A stretch of 64,000 nt of DNA from Ovis canadensis (lineage: Eukaryota; Chordata; Mammalia; Artiodactyla; Bovidae), in assembly GCF_042477335.2 (NCBI RefSeq), contig NC_091254.1:100093001-100157000 (forward strand), given 5' to 3'. How positions within the stretch are numbered: the first letter of the stretch is position 1; every line of letters begins with the position of its first letter. The position numbers and the translations under genes are program-made. The notes under the pieces were generated by a model. It made no database searches. It had not been told where the DNA came from and saw only the letters and a list, made by a program, of their open reading frames with translations. Positions 1-10,900 of the stretch are shown piece after piece.

Positions 1-3000
1 GGGCCTTTGGGGGGAATTAGGTCCTGGGAGCAGCGCCCTGCGAACGGGCTTAGTGCCATGTTAGGAGGGCCGGGCAGCAGCCTTTGCGTGTAAGGCAAGG
101 CGGGAGCCATCTGTGAGCCAGGAAGACGGCTCCCACCTGAACCACCCAGGCTGGCACCCTGAGCTTGGACTTCCAGCCTGTAGAACCGTCAGAAATAATT
201 TCTGTTGTTTATGAGCCACCAGTCTGTGGGGTTTTATTGCAGCTGCCCTGCCTAAGACACGGATGTAAGCAGCCACAGGCATTTTCCAAGATGTGTCCTT
301 TTCTGCAGCGACACGCGAGTCCGCACGTGTGCACACTTGCACACGCTCCCCTCAGCTGCTCGTAGACCATCTCAGCGCCGCCTTCCCCGTGAAGCCTTCC
401 CCGATTGCCTGCAGGAGCCATGATCGTTCTGGCTCTCTGCTTCCACAATTCCCGTCTCCGACCATGAAGGAACCTTTCCCCACCGTGTTTGGTCGTACGG
501 GAGCCTGGCTGTCCCGTCTGAGCAATCCTCTGTCTTATTAATCCGCACGCATCAGCACGCTACCCACACGTGTTCATGGCTCAGAAATGTTCGGTGAGGG
601 AGGGATGCAGGACAGGCCGAGCCTTTGAAATTGTGGTTTGTCTTTATAGCAAAGAATTGTATTTTCATCTATTTATTTCTCAGCTAAAGGGATTTGTGCA
701 TCAGAGAGGCCAAGATTGCTTATCCAAGGTCATCTGACTTCCCTGCATCTCAGCTCCATCGTAGCAGGTGGGCTAGAGGGCCCTTCTCTGTATCAGCAAG
801 TGAGTGGACAGCAGCAGGGAAATAACCAGAGACATGAGGTGCTGCACAAAGTCAGGTTTCCTAAAACTGTGCTGTGGGCTCCTGGCTGGATTATATTGAG
901 GAAGAAAGTAACACAAGGCGAGGTGGACGTTCAGCGTCTCTGGTCACTTCCCCGCTGCTGTCCACCTACCTTGTGGATTCAGAGAAAGGCCCTCCAGCCC
1001 ACCTGCTACGATGAAGCTGAGATGAAGGGAAGTCAGACAACGTTGGAGAAGTAATCTGAGCCTTGACATCGTATGAGTCCGTGGAGAACAACCTGGATAT
1101 CATCGTAACAGGAGCATCAGCAAGTCACCCAGATGAATGCTGTGGTGGATCGTGGGGTTTATGCGCAAAGGAATGAAAGGGATTTCTTTGAGTGAGTCTG
1201 AGTCAGCTTGGATGCCGTGACCTTCTAGAGCCTGTCAGGTCCAAGGGGAGCCTTTCAAAGGACTGCGGCTTCAGTCTGTAGCTGGTTGTGCAGGCGTTTA
1301 AGACTGAGCGACCCCGAGGGCACAGCGACACAGGAAGGCCAAGGCCTGACCGTCTTTCCCGGAGGGCGGCTTGGTTTTGGCCAGGAGTTTTCCAAAGGAG
1401 TCCTGAAGTAAGGAAGAGGGAGAAACACAGCCACCTTGGTGTGTCCAGGTAGTGGGTGGGGCTCAGAAGTGGCAGCCTCTTTGTTGGGGGCCAGGGGCTT
1501 TTCCTGAGGCTTGCCAGCAAGCCACCTGATTCACTTATGTTTCCTGATACGCAGAAAGAAGCAAGCAAACAAATTTTTCCAAAGACACCTTTATTGCCAT
1601 CTGGTCAAGGAAAGAGAAAATGTCACCTGTGCACACGCAGAATCCCTCACCCAGGTCTCTGGCCCCTTCCCCGCTCCATCTCCCCACCTCTTGATGTCAC
1701 CATTGCGTGGTCACCCAAGAAGGTGGAAAACAGAGAAGAGACCCATCATGGAGGAGGGAGCCGAAGACAAGTCGGATATTTAAGACTTCGAATTCAGATT
1801 TTCAAGGGATTAGAAAACTTTCTCTCTCTTCAAAGGAGAGTTTAACGGGGGTGCGGGTAAGGCTTTGTATCAGGCCCACAAAGAAAGGGGGCGCAGTGAC
1901 AGGCGGGCGTTCTCCTGGGAAGCCCGGGTCAGCCTTCTAACGGAACGCGGGGCAGCACCATCTCCCCGTGCTGCCCCGGAAGGCGCAGTGACGGTGCGGC
2001 CCCAGGGAGGAGGAGCGAGTGGACGCTGGCGGAAGGCTCCCTAAGACCGCAGCTTCTGGCACACTCCCCAGAGCAGGCAGGACTGACGGACACACGCGTG
2101 GGGTCATCACCCGCCTAGGTCACGTCTCTGCCAGCCTAGGGGTTTCAAGGCGAGATGTGGCCAAAAACATTTGGATCTTCAACCAAAATTACGTTGCCAC
2201 CTTTCAACAGAGGTACAGGCGTTCTGTAGGGTAACTGGCTATAAAGGCAGAGGTTCCGAGAAAGCCAGAGGTTTGTTTCAATGCTGCGGCAGCGCTAGCG
2301 AGCTCAGAGTGCTTCACGAGTGATTTCTGTGCAGAAATGATTTTGAATATGAGAGCTAGTTATCCCCTGTAAATACTGGTCAATGACTGGACTCTCGAAT
2401 CTGCGGGGAGAGGACTCGGGTTCGGACTCTGATCCTGTGTTTCTCCTCTCTCCAAGCACCCAGCCCTCACCCAGAGGCTTGTCCGTCTGTGCACCTGAGC
2501 CCCAGGGAGCGGCTTCTGGCTGCCACATGGGGGTGAAGACTCCAACACAGTGAGAAAGGCGGAATTTCTTGGAAAGAGCAGTGGGGTGAGGAACACAGAC
2601 TTTCTGAGAAACAGAACGGGGTGGGAGGTGCAGGCACCACAGCCCTCCCAGTGGGGAGCTATGCATGTTTCTCCACAGGGAGGCAGAGGTGTCCAGCCTG
2701 CAGGGACAGAGGACGGTCCCTCCGAAGCCTTTTACTCCCCACTCCTCCCGCCGGGTCTTCATCACCCCTGTTGCTCTAAGTGTAGAAAGCATACCGATCA
2801 GCAGGAAGAATGGGAAGATTCCTGCTTTTCAAGAAACCAACGCTAATTAAGGGTAAGAGTTCAAGACTGGAGTGGCTTGCCAGAGAAGCAGGTTGGAAGC
2901 GGTTAAACTGTGGAACCGTCCCAGGCAGCGTGTAAGGCGATAGCTCAAGTCCTCTGTGCCCCATGAACTCTGGACTCGGCCCCCATGCCCCGCCTGCCCT

Positions 3001-3170
3001 GGCGGGGCTGATGGTGAACCGCCGGGGGCAAGTCTCCAGGGTCAGACTCCACTCAGCCCAGGCCACCTGGTGATAAGGAGCAGGCCGGCACCCTTCCGTC
3101 CAGAAGACTCAGAGCCTGGGCAGAGGCCGGGCGTGGGCGTGGAGACCTCGGGCTGGGCAGGAACAGGTGA
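1..3170. other. Intergenic DNA upstream of TFDP1, no gene seen
   Basis: I find no exon-like reading frame with plausible splice sites, no RNA gene and no young repeat here. The open frames present are short and lack recognisable domains. In human the next gene upstream is TMCO3, tens of kilobases away, so an intergenic reading is expected. Around 700-760 there is a weak resemblance to an old MIR in antisense, too degraded to call. Confidence 0.6.
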
Positions 3171-3194
3171 GCACCCGGCGGACAGGGCGCTGCG

Positions 3195-3372
3195 CGTGCA
3201 CACGCTGTCACCTCCGAGCATCCGCACGAGCACACACCCGACCTCCTCTTCCTGTGCACACACATGCACCCGCTCAAACACGCCTGCGGGCACAACTCCA
3301 GCCTGCCTTGCTCCTCCGAGAGCACACTCACTGTGCTCTACTCGAGCCCGCTCCCCCGAGTGCGCACATCTG

Positions 3373-3403
<31 letters not shown>

Positions 3404-3830
3404 TTCTGGCCCCTGTGCACACTCTCGCATCCATCCGCTACTACTGGCTGTGCACACACGCACGCGCACCCCCATCCCTGGCCCCGTGTGTGTACACACT
3501 CATCTCCACACCTTCCACTGGTTCCCAAGTGCCGACGGAGTGCGCACACACCCCCAGCCCGTGACGCCCGGGAGCATGCACGTCCACACACACCAGGCCT
3601 CGGTCCCCGTGTGCGCACAGGTGCACACGTCCCAGTTCCTATCCCCAGGGTGCACACACACGCACGCGCACCCCATCCCTGTCCCCCGTGTGCGCACGTG
3701 TGCACACATCCCTGACTCAGCTCCCCCGCACGCGCACCGCGGAGTCCCGGGCCAGGCCCTCCTCTCCATCCGCAGCCGGCGCGCGCGCACACGCGGGCAC
3801 GCGCGCACACGCGGGCACGCGCCGGAGCAG
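3195..3830. repeat. CA/CG-rich degenerate tandem repeat upstream of TFDP1
   Basis: The stretch is built from irregular repeats of CACACGCACGCGCACC-like words separated by CCCATCCCTG or CCCAGTTCC-like spacers. A pure CA run lies at about 3381-3402 and CG/CA alternation at 3780-3825. Alternating purine-pyrimidine sequence of this kind is prone to Z-DNA. The open frames across it, rich in His, Thr, Cys and Arg, are products of the repeat and not genes. Confidence 0.8.
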
Positions 3831-3879
3831 CTCATCTTCTCCAAGCGCGGGCCGCCCGGCGGGAGGAGAGTGGGGGGCG

Positions 3880-3927
3880 GGGGGAGGAGGAGGAGGAGGA
3901 GGAGGAGGAGGAGGAGGAGGAGGAGGG
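3880..3927. repeat. (GGA)n microsatellite in TFDP1 promoter / 5' exon
   Basis: About fifteen GGA triplets run without a break, flanked by GGGG-rich sequence. It lies less than 10 bp upstream of the E2F-type site and may fall in the promoter or in transcribed exon 1. GGA repeats of this length are usually polymorphic and can form purine-strand structures. Confidence 0.9.
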
Positions 3928-3934
3928 CGCCGAA

Positions 3935-3944
3935 GGCGCGAAAA
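3935..3944 (-). promoter_or_regulatory. E2F/DP-type binding site in the TFDP1 promoter
   Basis: The plus-strand word GGCGCGAAAA is the reverse complement of TTTTCGCGCC, a perfect fit to the E2F consensus TTTSSCGC. It is followed directly by another GGCGCGC. As DP-1 is the obligate partner of E2F1-6, this suggests autoregulation. That role is inference from the motif and its position. Confidence 0.6.
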
Positions 3945-3980
3945 GGCGCGCAGGCGCGCTGCGGGAGCCGGGCCGCCGCC

Positions 3981-4005
3981 CACGTCACCGCGCCGCGCAC
4001 GTCAC
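3981..4005. promoter_or_regulatory. Paired CACGTCAC (CRE half-site-like) elements
   Basis: CACGTCAC occurs at 3981-3988 and again at 3998-4005, 17 bp apart, just before the end of noncoding exon 1. Read on the other strand each contains TGACGTG, a CREB/ATF-type core. Their function is not shown by sequence alone. Confidence 0.4.
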
Positions 4006-4889
4006 GCCGCCCGACGCTCGCAGGGTGAGCCCCGCGCCCGGCGCCTCGGCAGGGCAGGGACCCCGGCCGAGCGCCGCCGGGCCCGCCGCCCCCCGCCCGC
4101 CGCCCGCGGCTGCGCGCCCGCCGCCCGCGCCGCCCGCCCGCCAGGTGCGGCGGGCCGGGGTCCCCAGGGGCGCGCGCCGGGCGCCCGGCCGCGCCGCCCC
4201 CGCCCCGCGCCGCGTGCGCCCCGGGCCCCCGCGCGCCGGGGCCGCCGCCGGGGCGCCCCGGTGACCCCCGCGGGGGGCGCGGGCCGGGGCGCGGGCGGGG
4301 CCTGCGCGCAGCGTCCGGGCGGAGCGGCGCGCGCGCCGGCGCCGGGCGGGGGTCGGGGCGGGGCGGGCGCGCGGGGCCGGGGGCCGAGGACGGGGCGCGG
4401 GCCCCACCTGCCCGCCGACTGCCGGCCGCGGCGCGCGGGGGGCGCTCGCGGGAGGCGGCCGCGGCCTAGCGCCAGGCCGGAGGCCGCGGCCCCGGACGCC
4501 CACCTGTCAGAGTTGCCGGTCGGCCGGTGGTCGCGGGTGGGCCCCGGGGGCGTCCGCGGGGAGCGCGTGCGCGCGGGGCCGCTCCGGGTGGGGTTGGGGG
4601 GGGCATCGGGCCGCGGTGCCAGGCTGGTTCACGCCGGGTCTTTGTGCGCCTCGGGGAGGCCGGCGGGCAGCCGGGTTGTGGACGCTTCCCTGCCTGAGAT
4701 GACTTTAAAGTCCCCGGGCGGGGGGCGTTTCTGGGCCGCCCCCCGCACCCCCCGCCCCGGGACGGAGCGAGGGCGTGGAGAGGAAGGGACTCCTGCCGCT
4801 TAGATGGGTGGTGATGCTGAGGGGACGGTGGCGGTGTCAGCTTCTCGTTTCAGCCTGGCTCATGACTCCCCTCTCCTCCTTTTTACCAG

Positions 4890-4964
4890 GAAAACCATTT
4901 TTCTTTTCTGGAGGGTGACCGTTACTAGCATCGATTTCACGGAACTGGTAACATGGCAAAAGAT
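4890..4964 (+). CDS. TFDP1: TFDP1 exon 2 (5' UTR and first four codons)
   Basis: The acceptor TTTTTACCAG precedes 4890 and the donor GTGAGT follows 4964. The ATG at 4953 begins MAKD. Only 12 coding nucleotides lie in this exon, so the N-terminus depends on correct splicing across a 7.3-kb intron to exon 3. Confidence 0.93.
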
Positions 4965-7900
4965 GTGAGTACGTGTGTCTGCTTTGTGCTGGACCGATGT
5001 TTGCCCAGCACTGCGTTCTCGGTCACTCCCCACCTTGTTTCAGAATGACCACACATAAACTGCGGGCCTGTCGGTGTTCAGACCTTTCCAGCAAAGAGAC
5101 AAAGTAAAGGTGAGGAGGCGGGGACAGCCGGTGGCGCTGCGCGCGGCCTGAGCCATGCTGGCCTCTGCCTGGGCCACGCAGGCCTGAGCGGTGGAGGCTG
5201 TGTCTCGAGGCTGGCCGCTGCCGGCCCCTGGGTCTCTTGGAGGCTGGTTGGAGGCTGGCCGCCGCCACTCTCCTGGGTCTCTTGGAGGCTGCGTCTCGAG
5301 GCTGGCCGCCGCCGGCTCCTGGGTCTCTTGGAGGCTGGTTGGAGGCTGGCCGACGCCACGCTCCTGGGTCTCTTGGAGGCTGCGTCTCGAGGCTGGCCGC
5401 CGCCGGCTCCTGGGTCTCTTGGAGGCTGGCCGCCGCCGGCTCCTGGGTCTCTTGGAGGCTGGTTGGAGGCTGGCTGCCGCCGGCTCCTGGGTCTCTTGGA
5501 GGCTGGTTGGAGGCTGGCCGCCGCCGGCCCCTGGGTCTCTTGGAGGCTGGTTGGAGGCTGGCCGCCGCCGGCCCCTGGGTCTCTTGGAGGCTGGTTGGAG
5601 GCTGGCCGCCACCACACCCCTGGGTCTCTTGGAGGCTGGCTGACTTGTGAATCAGCCAGGGCTCTGTGAGAGGACCCCCTGCCTGTGGAGGCGCGGGGCT
5701 GGCGAGCCTCCCTGAGCAGCTGCTTTGTGTGCCCCCCGGGAGTTAGTTCAGCTTCCACCCATGAAGACGCTCAGCACTGGACTTGGCAACTGTTTTTCTC
5801 AGAAAAAAATGAAATGTGATAAACAGAATGTGAACAATTCTGCTTTGTTTACATTTGTTGTGAACCCATAGAACATCGTGAGTAAACTTTTTCGCATTTT
5901 GCAAGAAATAGGCTTTTAGGCCTCCACGCAGAGCTGACTTCATGGGCCGTGGCACTCCATCCTAACCTTGGTAGCATCAGTGAAGGTCCCTGAAACCCCA
6001 GCTCTGTCTGCCGGTGTTTCTCGGAACATGCTGTTCTGTGAATGTCGGGAAGAGAGGCTGTTTACTTATTTACTCATCAGTTGCATGGAGTTGGAAATAC
6101 AGCCTGAGGCACAGCGTGTCCGTGTCTGTAGGGCTGGAATGGCACACTTGGAGCCCTTTTGTGGGGGTGAGCTCGGCCTCCCGGGTGGCATGTCTGTGGT
6201 GAAAGTCGTAGGCTGCGTGTGCCGTGGGGGTGACACTATCTCTGAGGGTCCACGGTCCCACTGGGTCCTCCGTTCTGTTTGCCCCAGGATGAAGGCCGGG
6301 CGGCGGCCTGGCTTGCCTGCTTTGCCGTGTGAACCCCCGAGGGTTCTGACTCCTCCGAGGCACCTGGGGGGTATCAGGGCGGATGGTTGTTGCCCCGCCC
6401 GGCTGCAGGAAAAGCGCTGCCCAGCGACCTTGTCCTCGGTCCCTCCTGGAGATGCAGCCTCCTGGAGCGCAGGTGGTCCTGTGGTGGGTGGGGTGACACG
6501 GCCCGTCTGCCGTGGGGCAGGGGGGTGCCTCTGGAGTAGGTGATACCGGCCTGAGAGTGGGGCGCAGGTGAGGTGGCTGCGCCTGTGCTGAGCTGAGCTG
6601 TCGGTGTGCTGGAGCCAGGTCTCAGCTGGGCTGGTGGTCGCAGCCGGCTCTCTCTCCTGCCGTCTGTGTCTAAGGCGCGTGTGACGTTTGAGTCTGGGAA
6701 GATGACTCTGCAGCCAGTGTTGACTTAGGTCATAGGGCCTAACTGTGGTCTCAGATGTAAGTCGAAGCCCCTTGAGGTGAAGTTGGTGGGCTGGGATGCC
6801 AGGGCATGGGGGCAGAGCTCTGGGGGCTCCGTGGGGACTGTTGGGGCCTGGGGGGCTGGAGTTGATGCTGGGGGTCCCAGTGGAGGAGGTTGAGGGGCCG
6901 GGGAGGGGCGGTGTTGGGCATCCCCGTGGGGCAGGCAGGTCTCCCCAGCGAGCTGGAGATGCTCCTGCCCTGTTCCAGGCATCGGGCTCAGAACCCTGCT
7001 CCGTCTGCCTCGCTGGGGGTGTGGGGTCTGCAGGAGTGGTGGTGGGCAGGGTGGGCCCGAGTCAAGGAAGCAGCGTGCTCTTCCCCTGAACTTGGAGGGT
7101 GAGGTGGGGCCGTGCTTGAGCTCTGAGCCGCCACCTGTCCTGGAGCTGCTGTTTCTAGCGCTCAGAGAGGCGTGAGTCTGTTTACAGAGACGCGCGGACG
7201 GGACTGCCATTCCTGTGTCTAACCGTTTCCCGTGATGGGGACAGAGCCCGATGCCTCAGGGTTCGCCGCCGCATTCCCTTTGAAAAGTGGGTCTCAGCGC
7301 GTCCTTCACTCCCTGGCCCGTCACTGCCCCCTGGCCCGTCACTGCCCCCTGGCCCGTCACTGCCCCCTGGCCCGTCACTGCCCCCTGGCCCGTCACTGCC
7401 CCCAGGCCCTCGGCCCTGGTTTGTGGGACTCACCTTGGAGCCTGGGGACTGTCTTTCGTGCGCATGTGGGGTAGTTCCTGGAATCTTGCAGTGAGACCCC
7501 CAGGTCAGCGAGGCCTGCGGGTGGGCGACTGTGGCACTGGGCCCGCGGTCCGGGGGTGCCTGTTCCCTCCCCCACGGGAACCTGTTGCCCTGGTGAGTGA
7601 ACACGTGGTTACGGAAGTGGATGTCTGCGGGTTTTATTTTGTACCTTGGGTCTGGTGAGAAGATCGTGATCGGGGGGTTTTCAGTGTGCGGGACGCTCCT
7701 GGGGTGGAAATGCAGGCACGGATTTCCATCTGACAGGGGCACCCCTCACTATCAGATACACCCTGCACTGAACGCCGCAGTTGTGTGACGCACAGGGGGA
7801 CGGCGTCTGATGTGCACTGAGCATGTGCGTGTGTGCGTGTGTGTGTGTGCACGTGTCTGCTGAGCATGTGTAAGTATGTGTGCGTGCTGAGCATGTGTGT

Positions 7901-10900
7901 GCAATGTGTGCACACGCTGGGTGTGTGCACTGTGCTGAGCATGTGTGTAAATATGTGTACCAAGCGTGTGTCACGTGTGTATGCTGGGTGCGTGCTGTGT
8001 GCACACGCGTGTTGGATGTGTATACATGTGTGCTGAGTGTACACGTGTGTGCACTGGGTTTGTGTGCGTGTGCACACGTGTGCCAAGCATGTGTGCGCCC
8101 ACATGTGTTCGGTACGTGTGCCTGTGTGCTGAGCATGTGTGTACGTGTGCATGTGGGTAGTTACTGTGTACACACGTGACTGGGCATGTGTGTGTGCCGA
8201 GCATGTGTGTTCACGTGTGTGCACGGGTGTGTGTGCGGAGCGTGTGGTGCTCACGTGCCCCTGCCTGGGCTGTCCCCACCTCCAGTCTGGCCCCATGAGT
8301 GACTGGGAGTCCTTGGCCTCTGGAAGACTGTGGTTATAAAGAGCCGGCGTTGTGGCTCTGGTTGTCTGGAATTGGCCGGAGGGCCATCGGGGAGCCTGTG
8401 ACAGCCCTCAGCTCTCAGGGGAGGAGGTGCAGGGCCGCCGTGCCCCCGGGAGGACCCGTCCTCGCCCTCATCCAGTGTCGCACTGCTCTGTAGTGAGCAG
8501 GGGCGGTTGCTGTGTGGAGTCACAGGCCTGCTTTTGCACAGATGCTCCAGGACTCTCCCGTGCCTCCCTCTCCCTCGGCTGTGGGAGCCGGGTTGGCCTC
8601 ATGCTGGCGGGAGAGCCTGGCTCAGTCCCGAGCTGGCCAGTGGGTCACGGTTGTAGCTGCTCTGTGGCTGCCCATGGTGTTCCAAGTTCATGGTAACGTC
8701 CCTGGATCATGCTGTTGAGGGCAGGAAACCCAAAGAAACTGTGCCGAGCCTGAGCTCCCGAGGTCTGGTTTAGCAAGCTTGTCTAAAACACACGTCCTGC
8801 GTGTCGCTTTCCAGGGGCCGGGGCAGCGGGCACGTGCTTGGTACCCAGGCCTTGCCGGGCTGAGCCAGCCGGGTGCTGAGCAGCCCTTTCCTTCCCGCCT
8901 GAGGCCCGAGTGAGAACACCCAGCCAGCGCCGCTGAGCACCGAGGCAGCACCCCTGTGCTCGTTCTTGTGACAGGTTTCGTGTTTGAGCTTTTTTTCCTG
9001 CTGTGTGAACAGCAGGAAGTCACGGCTTAGTGGTGAGTGCGGTCCTGGAGCGCCTGGCGTGTCGCACCTGGTGCTGCCCGTGTCCTGACTGTCAGGCGCC
9101 GCCCGGCCCCGTCCCTGGGCTGAGGGAGCTCCCAGGGCTCGGGGGGCCCAGCCTGGCGCAGCGTGACCCCGGGGCTGTTCTCCACACACAGCCCCCTTGT
9201 TAAAGCTGTTCTCTCTGTTGCTGACTGAGTCTCGCTTTGCTCCAGCATAGAATGAGCAGAAGACGGCTCTTGCTCAGACTCCAGGCCTGGCTCCTCTCTC
9301 TGCGGTTTTGTGCTGTTTGTTAGATGGGGCTGGGCTGGGGCCACAGCCCTGGGGTCACTCCCTGCGTGAGGGCCAGGCCTCTGGGGCTGGTGTTGCCTCG
9401 GCCCAGGCAGAGGTGGAACATCCTTGGGCCCCTCCGTCAGACGGCCGCCTGCCGCCAGCGTCTGTCAGCACCGAGGGCCTGGCGGGAGCGGACTGCTGGG
9501 GCGCCCTGGCTGTGGCCCGTCCAGGCTTTGAGCTGAGGCGCTGTGTGTGGCTCTGAGGGTCCAGTGTGAAGCTGGTCTCTCTCTCTCAGCCCCTGTTGTT
9601 GCCTCAGGACGTTGGCCGTCGGGCTCCTGTTTCCCGGGATCCAGTTATAAAGGGGATTCTGGTCTGAAACAACAAACCCTGGCCATCTGCTGGGCTCGCA
9701 AACACAGCGCCTCTGATACCCATGTCCCGGGTCCTGCCTGCCAGGCGCGTGCTGCTGGGGACCTGGGTTGGGGCCGGGGAGCAGCGCTGGACAGACCTCG
9801 GGGGGCCTCTGCCTGCAGACCAGGGGCGACAGGAGGCAGGAGAGCCAAACCCTCGGGCCGAGCTCCTGGGCCTCCCCGCCCCGGAGACAGGTGAGGGCGT
9901 GCTGGCCCCTCGGGCCGACCTCCTGGGGCTCCCTGCCCCAGAGACAGGAGAGGGCGTGCTAGCCCCTCAGGCTACCCTCTTGGGCCTCCCCGCCCCCGAG
10001 ACAGGAGAGCCAGCCCCTAGGGCTGACCTCCTGGGCCTCCCCACCCCCAAGACAGAGCCAACCCCTTGAGCCTGGCCTCCTGGGCCTCCCTGCCCCAGAG
10101 ACAGGTGAGGGTGTGCTGGCCCCTCAGGCCAACCTCCTGGGCCTCCCCGGCCCGCTGATAGGTGCGGGTGTCCTGGCCCCTCGGGAGTGTGCTGGCCCCT
10201 TGGGAGAGTCCTGGCCCCTCGGGAGTGTCCTGGCGTCGCGTGCCTGCCTCAGCAGGGAGTCTCCTGTGTTGGTTGACGGTGTCACCCCGCAGCTTTCCAT
10301 CTCCGACCTCGGATTTTCCATTCAGCAAAGCTTCCGCGAGGAGCGAATGTGAGCTGCTTAAACAGTTTGAGGAGCGTTTCTTGCGGCTGTAAACGTGGCG
10401 TGAGTTGTACCTGAATAGAAAACGCAGGCGAATGGGAGAGCAGAGTGTCCTGCCGGCCCGTCTGAGAGCAGTTGCTGGGAGCCTGTGTCGCCCCTCTCGG
10501 GGTGGCCGCGGTCGTCCGTGGTGCAGGCGCGCTCCCTGCGGGCGGCGCCCCGAGCCCCCCGCCCCTGCGCTGTTGCTGTCCTGATCCACTCACTCGTTCC
10601 TTCTGCCTCGTGTTCGGCAGCGGCGTGTTTATTTGGTCTGTTGGGAAATCATAGGTGGTCAGTCACAAAAAGCGAGCTGAGACGGGAGATAATGAAAAAC
10701 GAGACCTTCTCCCTAAGCTCGTCTTGCAAAACTGGAGCACGTGTGTGGGCCCCGGGCCCCTGGCGTGGAGCACCAGCCCTTGGTGAGAGGCCCGCCCGAG
10801 TGCGTGTGCCGCGTGAGCTGCGGCCCGCCATGCCGGCTTTGACCTCTGTAGGGTGGAGGACGTCTGGAGACCCCGAATTCGGCCTTGCAGATTGTTTCCA

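Larger units (their letters stand above)
3840..4024 (+). other. TFDP1: TFDP1 noncoding exon 1 (5' end uncertain)
   Basis: A good splice donor (CAGG then GTGAGC) at 4025 ends an exon inside the CpG island. It pairs in phase-free fashion with the acceptor before 4890. The upstream limit is an estimate: transcription could begin on either side of the GGA run. Confidence 0.45.
3700..4800 (+). promoter_or_regulatory. TFDP1: TFDP1 CpG-island promoter
   Basis: This is dense CpG sequence with many GGGCGG and GCGCGC words around the noncoding first exon of TFDP1. On the likely proximal side it contains a GGA run (3880-3927), an E2F-type element GGCGCGAAAA (3935-3944) and two CACGTCAC words (3981-3988 and 3998-4005). 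There is no obvious TATA box, as expected for a broadly expressed cell-cycle gene. The exact start site cannot be read from the sequence. Confidence 0.75.

Noticed and set aside
690-770. Possible antisense MIR
   Set aside because: Only a short stretch around CCAAGGTCATCTGACTT resembles the core; this is too little to call.
3688-4803. A 371-codon plus-strand frame rich in Ala, Arg, Pro and Gly
   Set aside because: It crosses the CpG island, the GGA run and the TFDP1 exon 1 donor. GC-rich DNA leaves frames open by chance and no domain is visible.
7312-7405. CRISPR-like regular array
   Set aside because: The 18-bp units are directly adjacent with no unique spacers, and the genome is mammalian.
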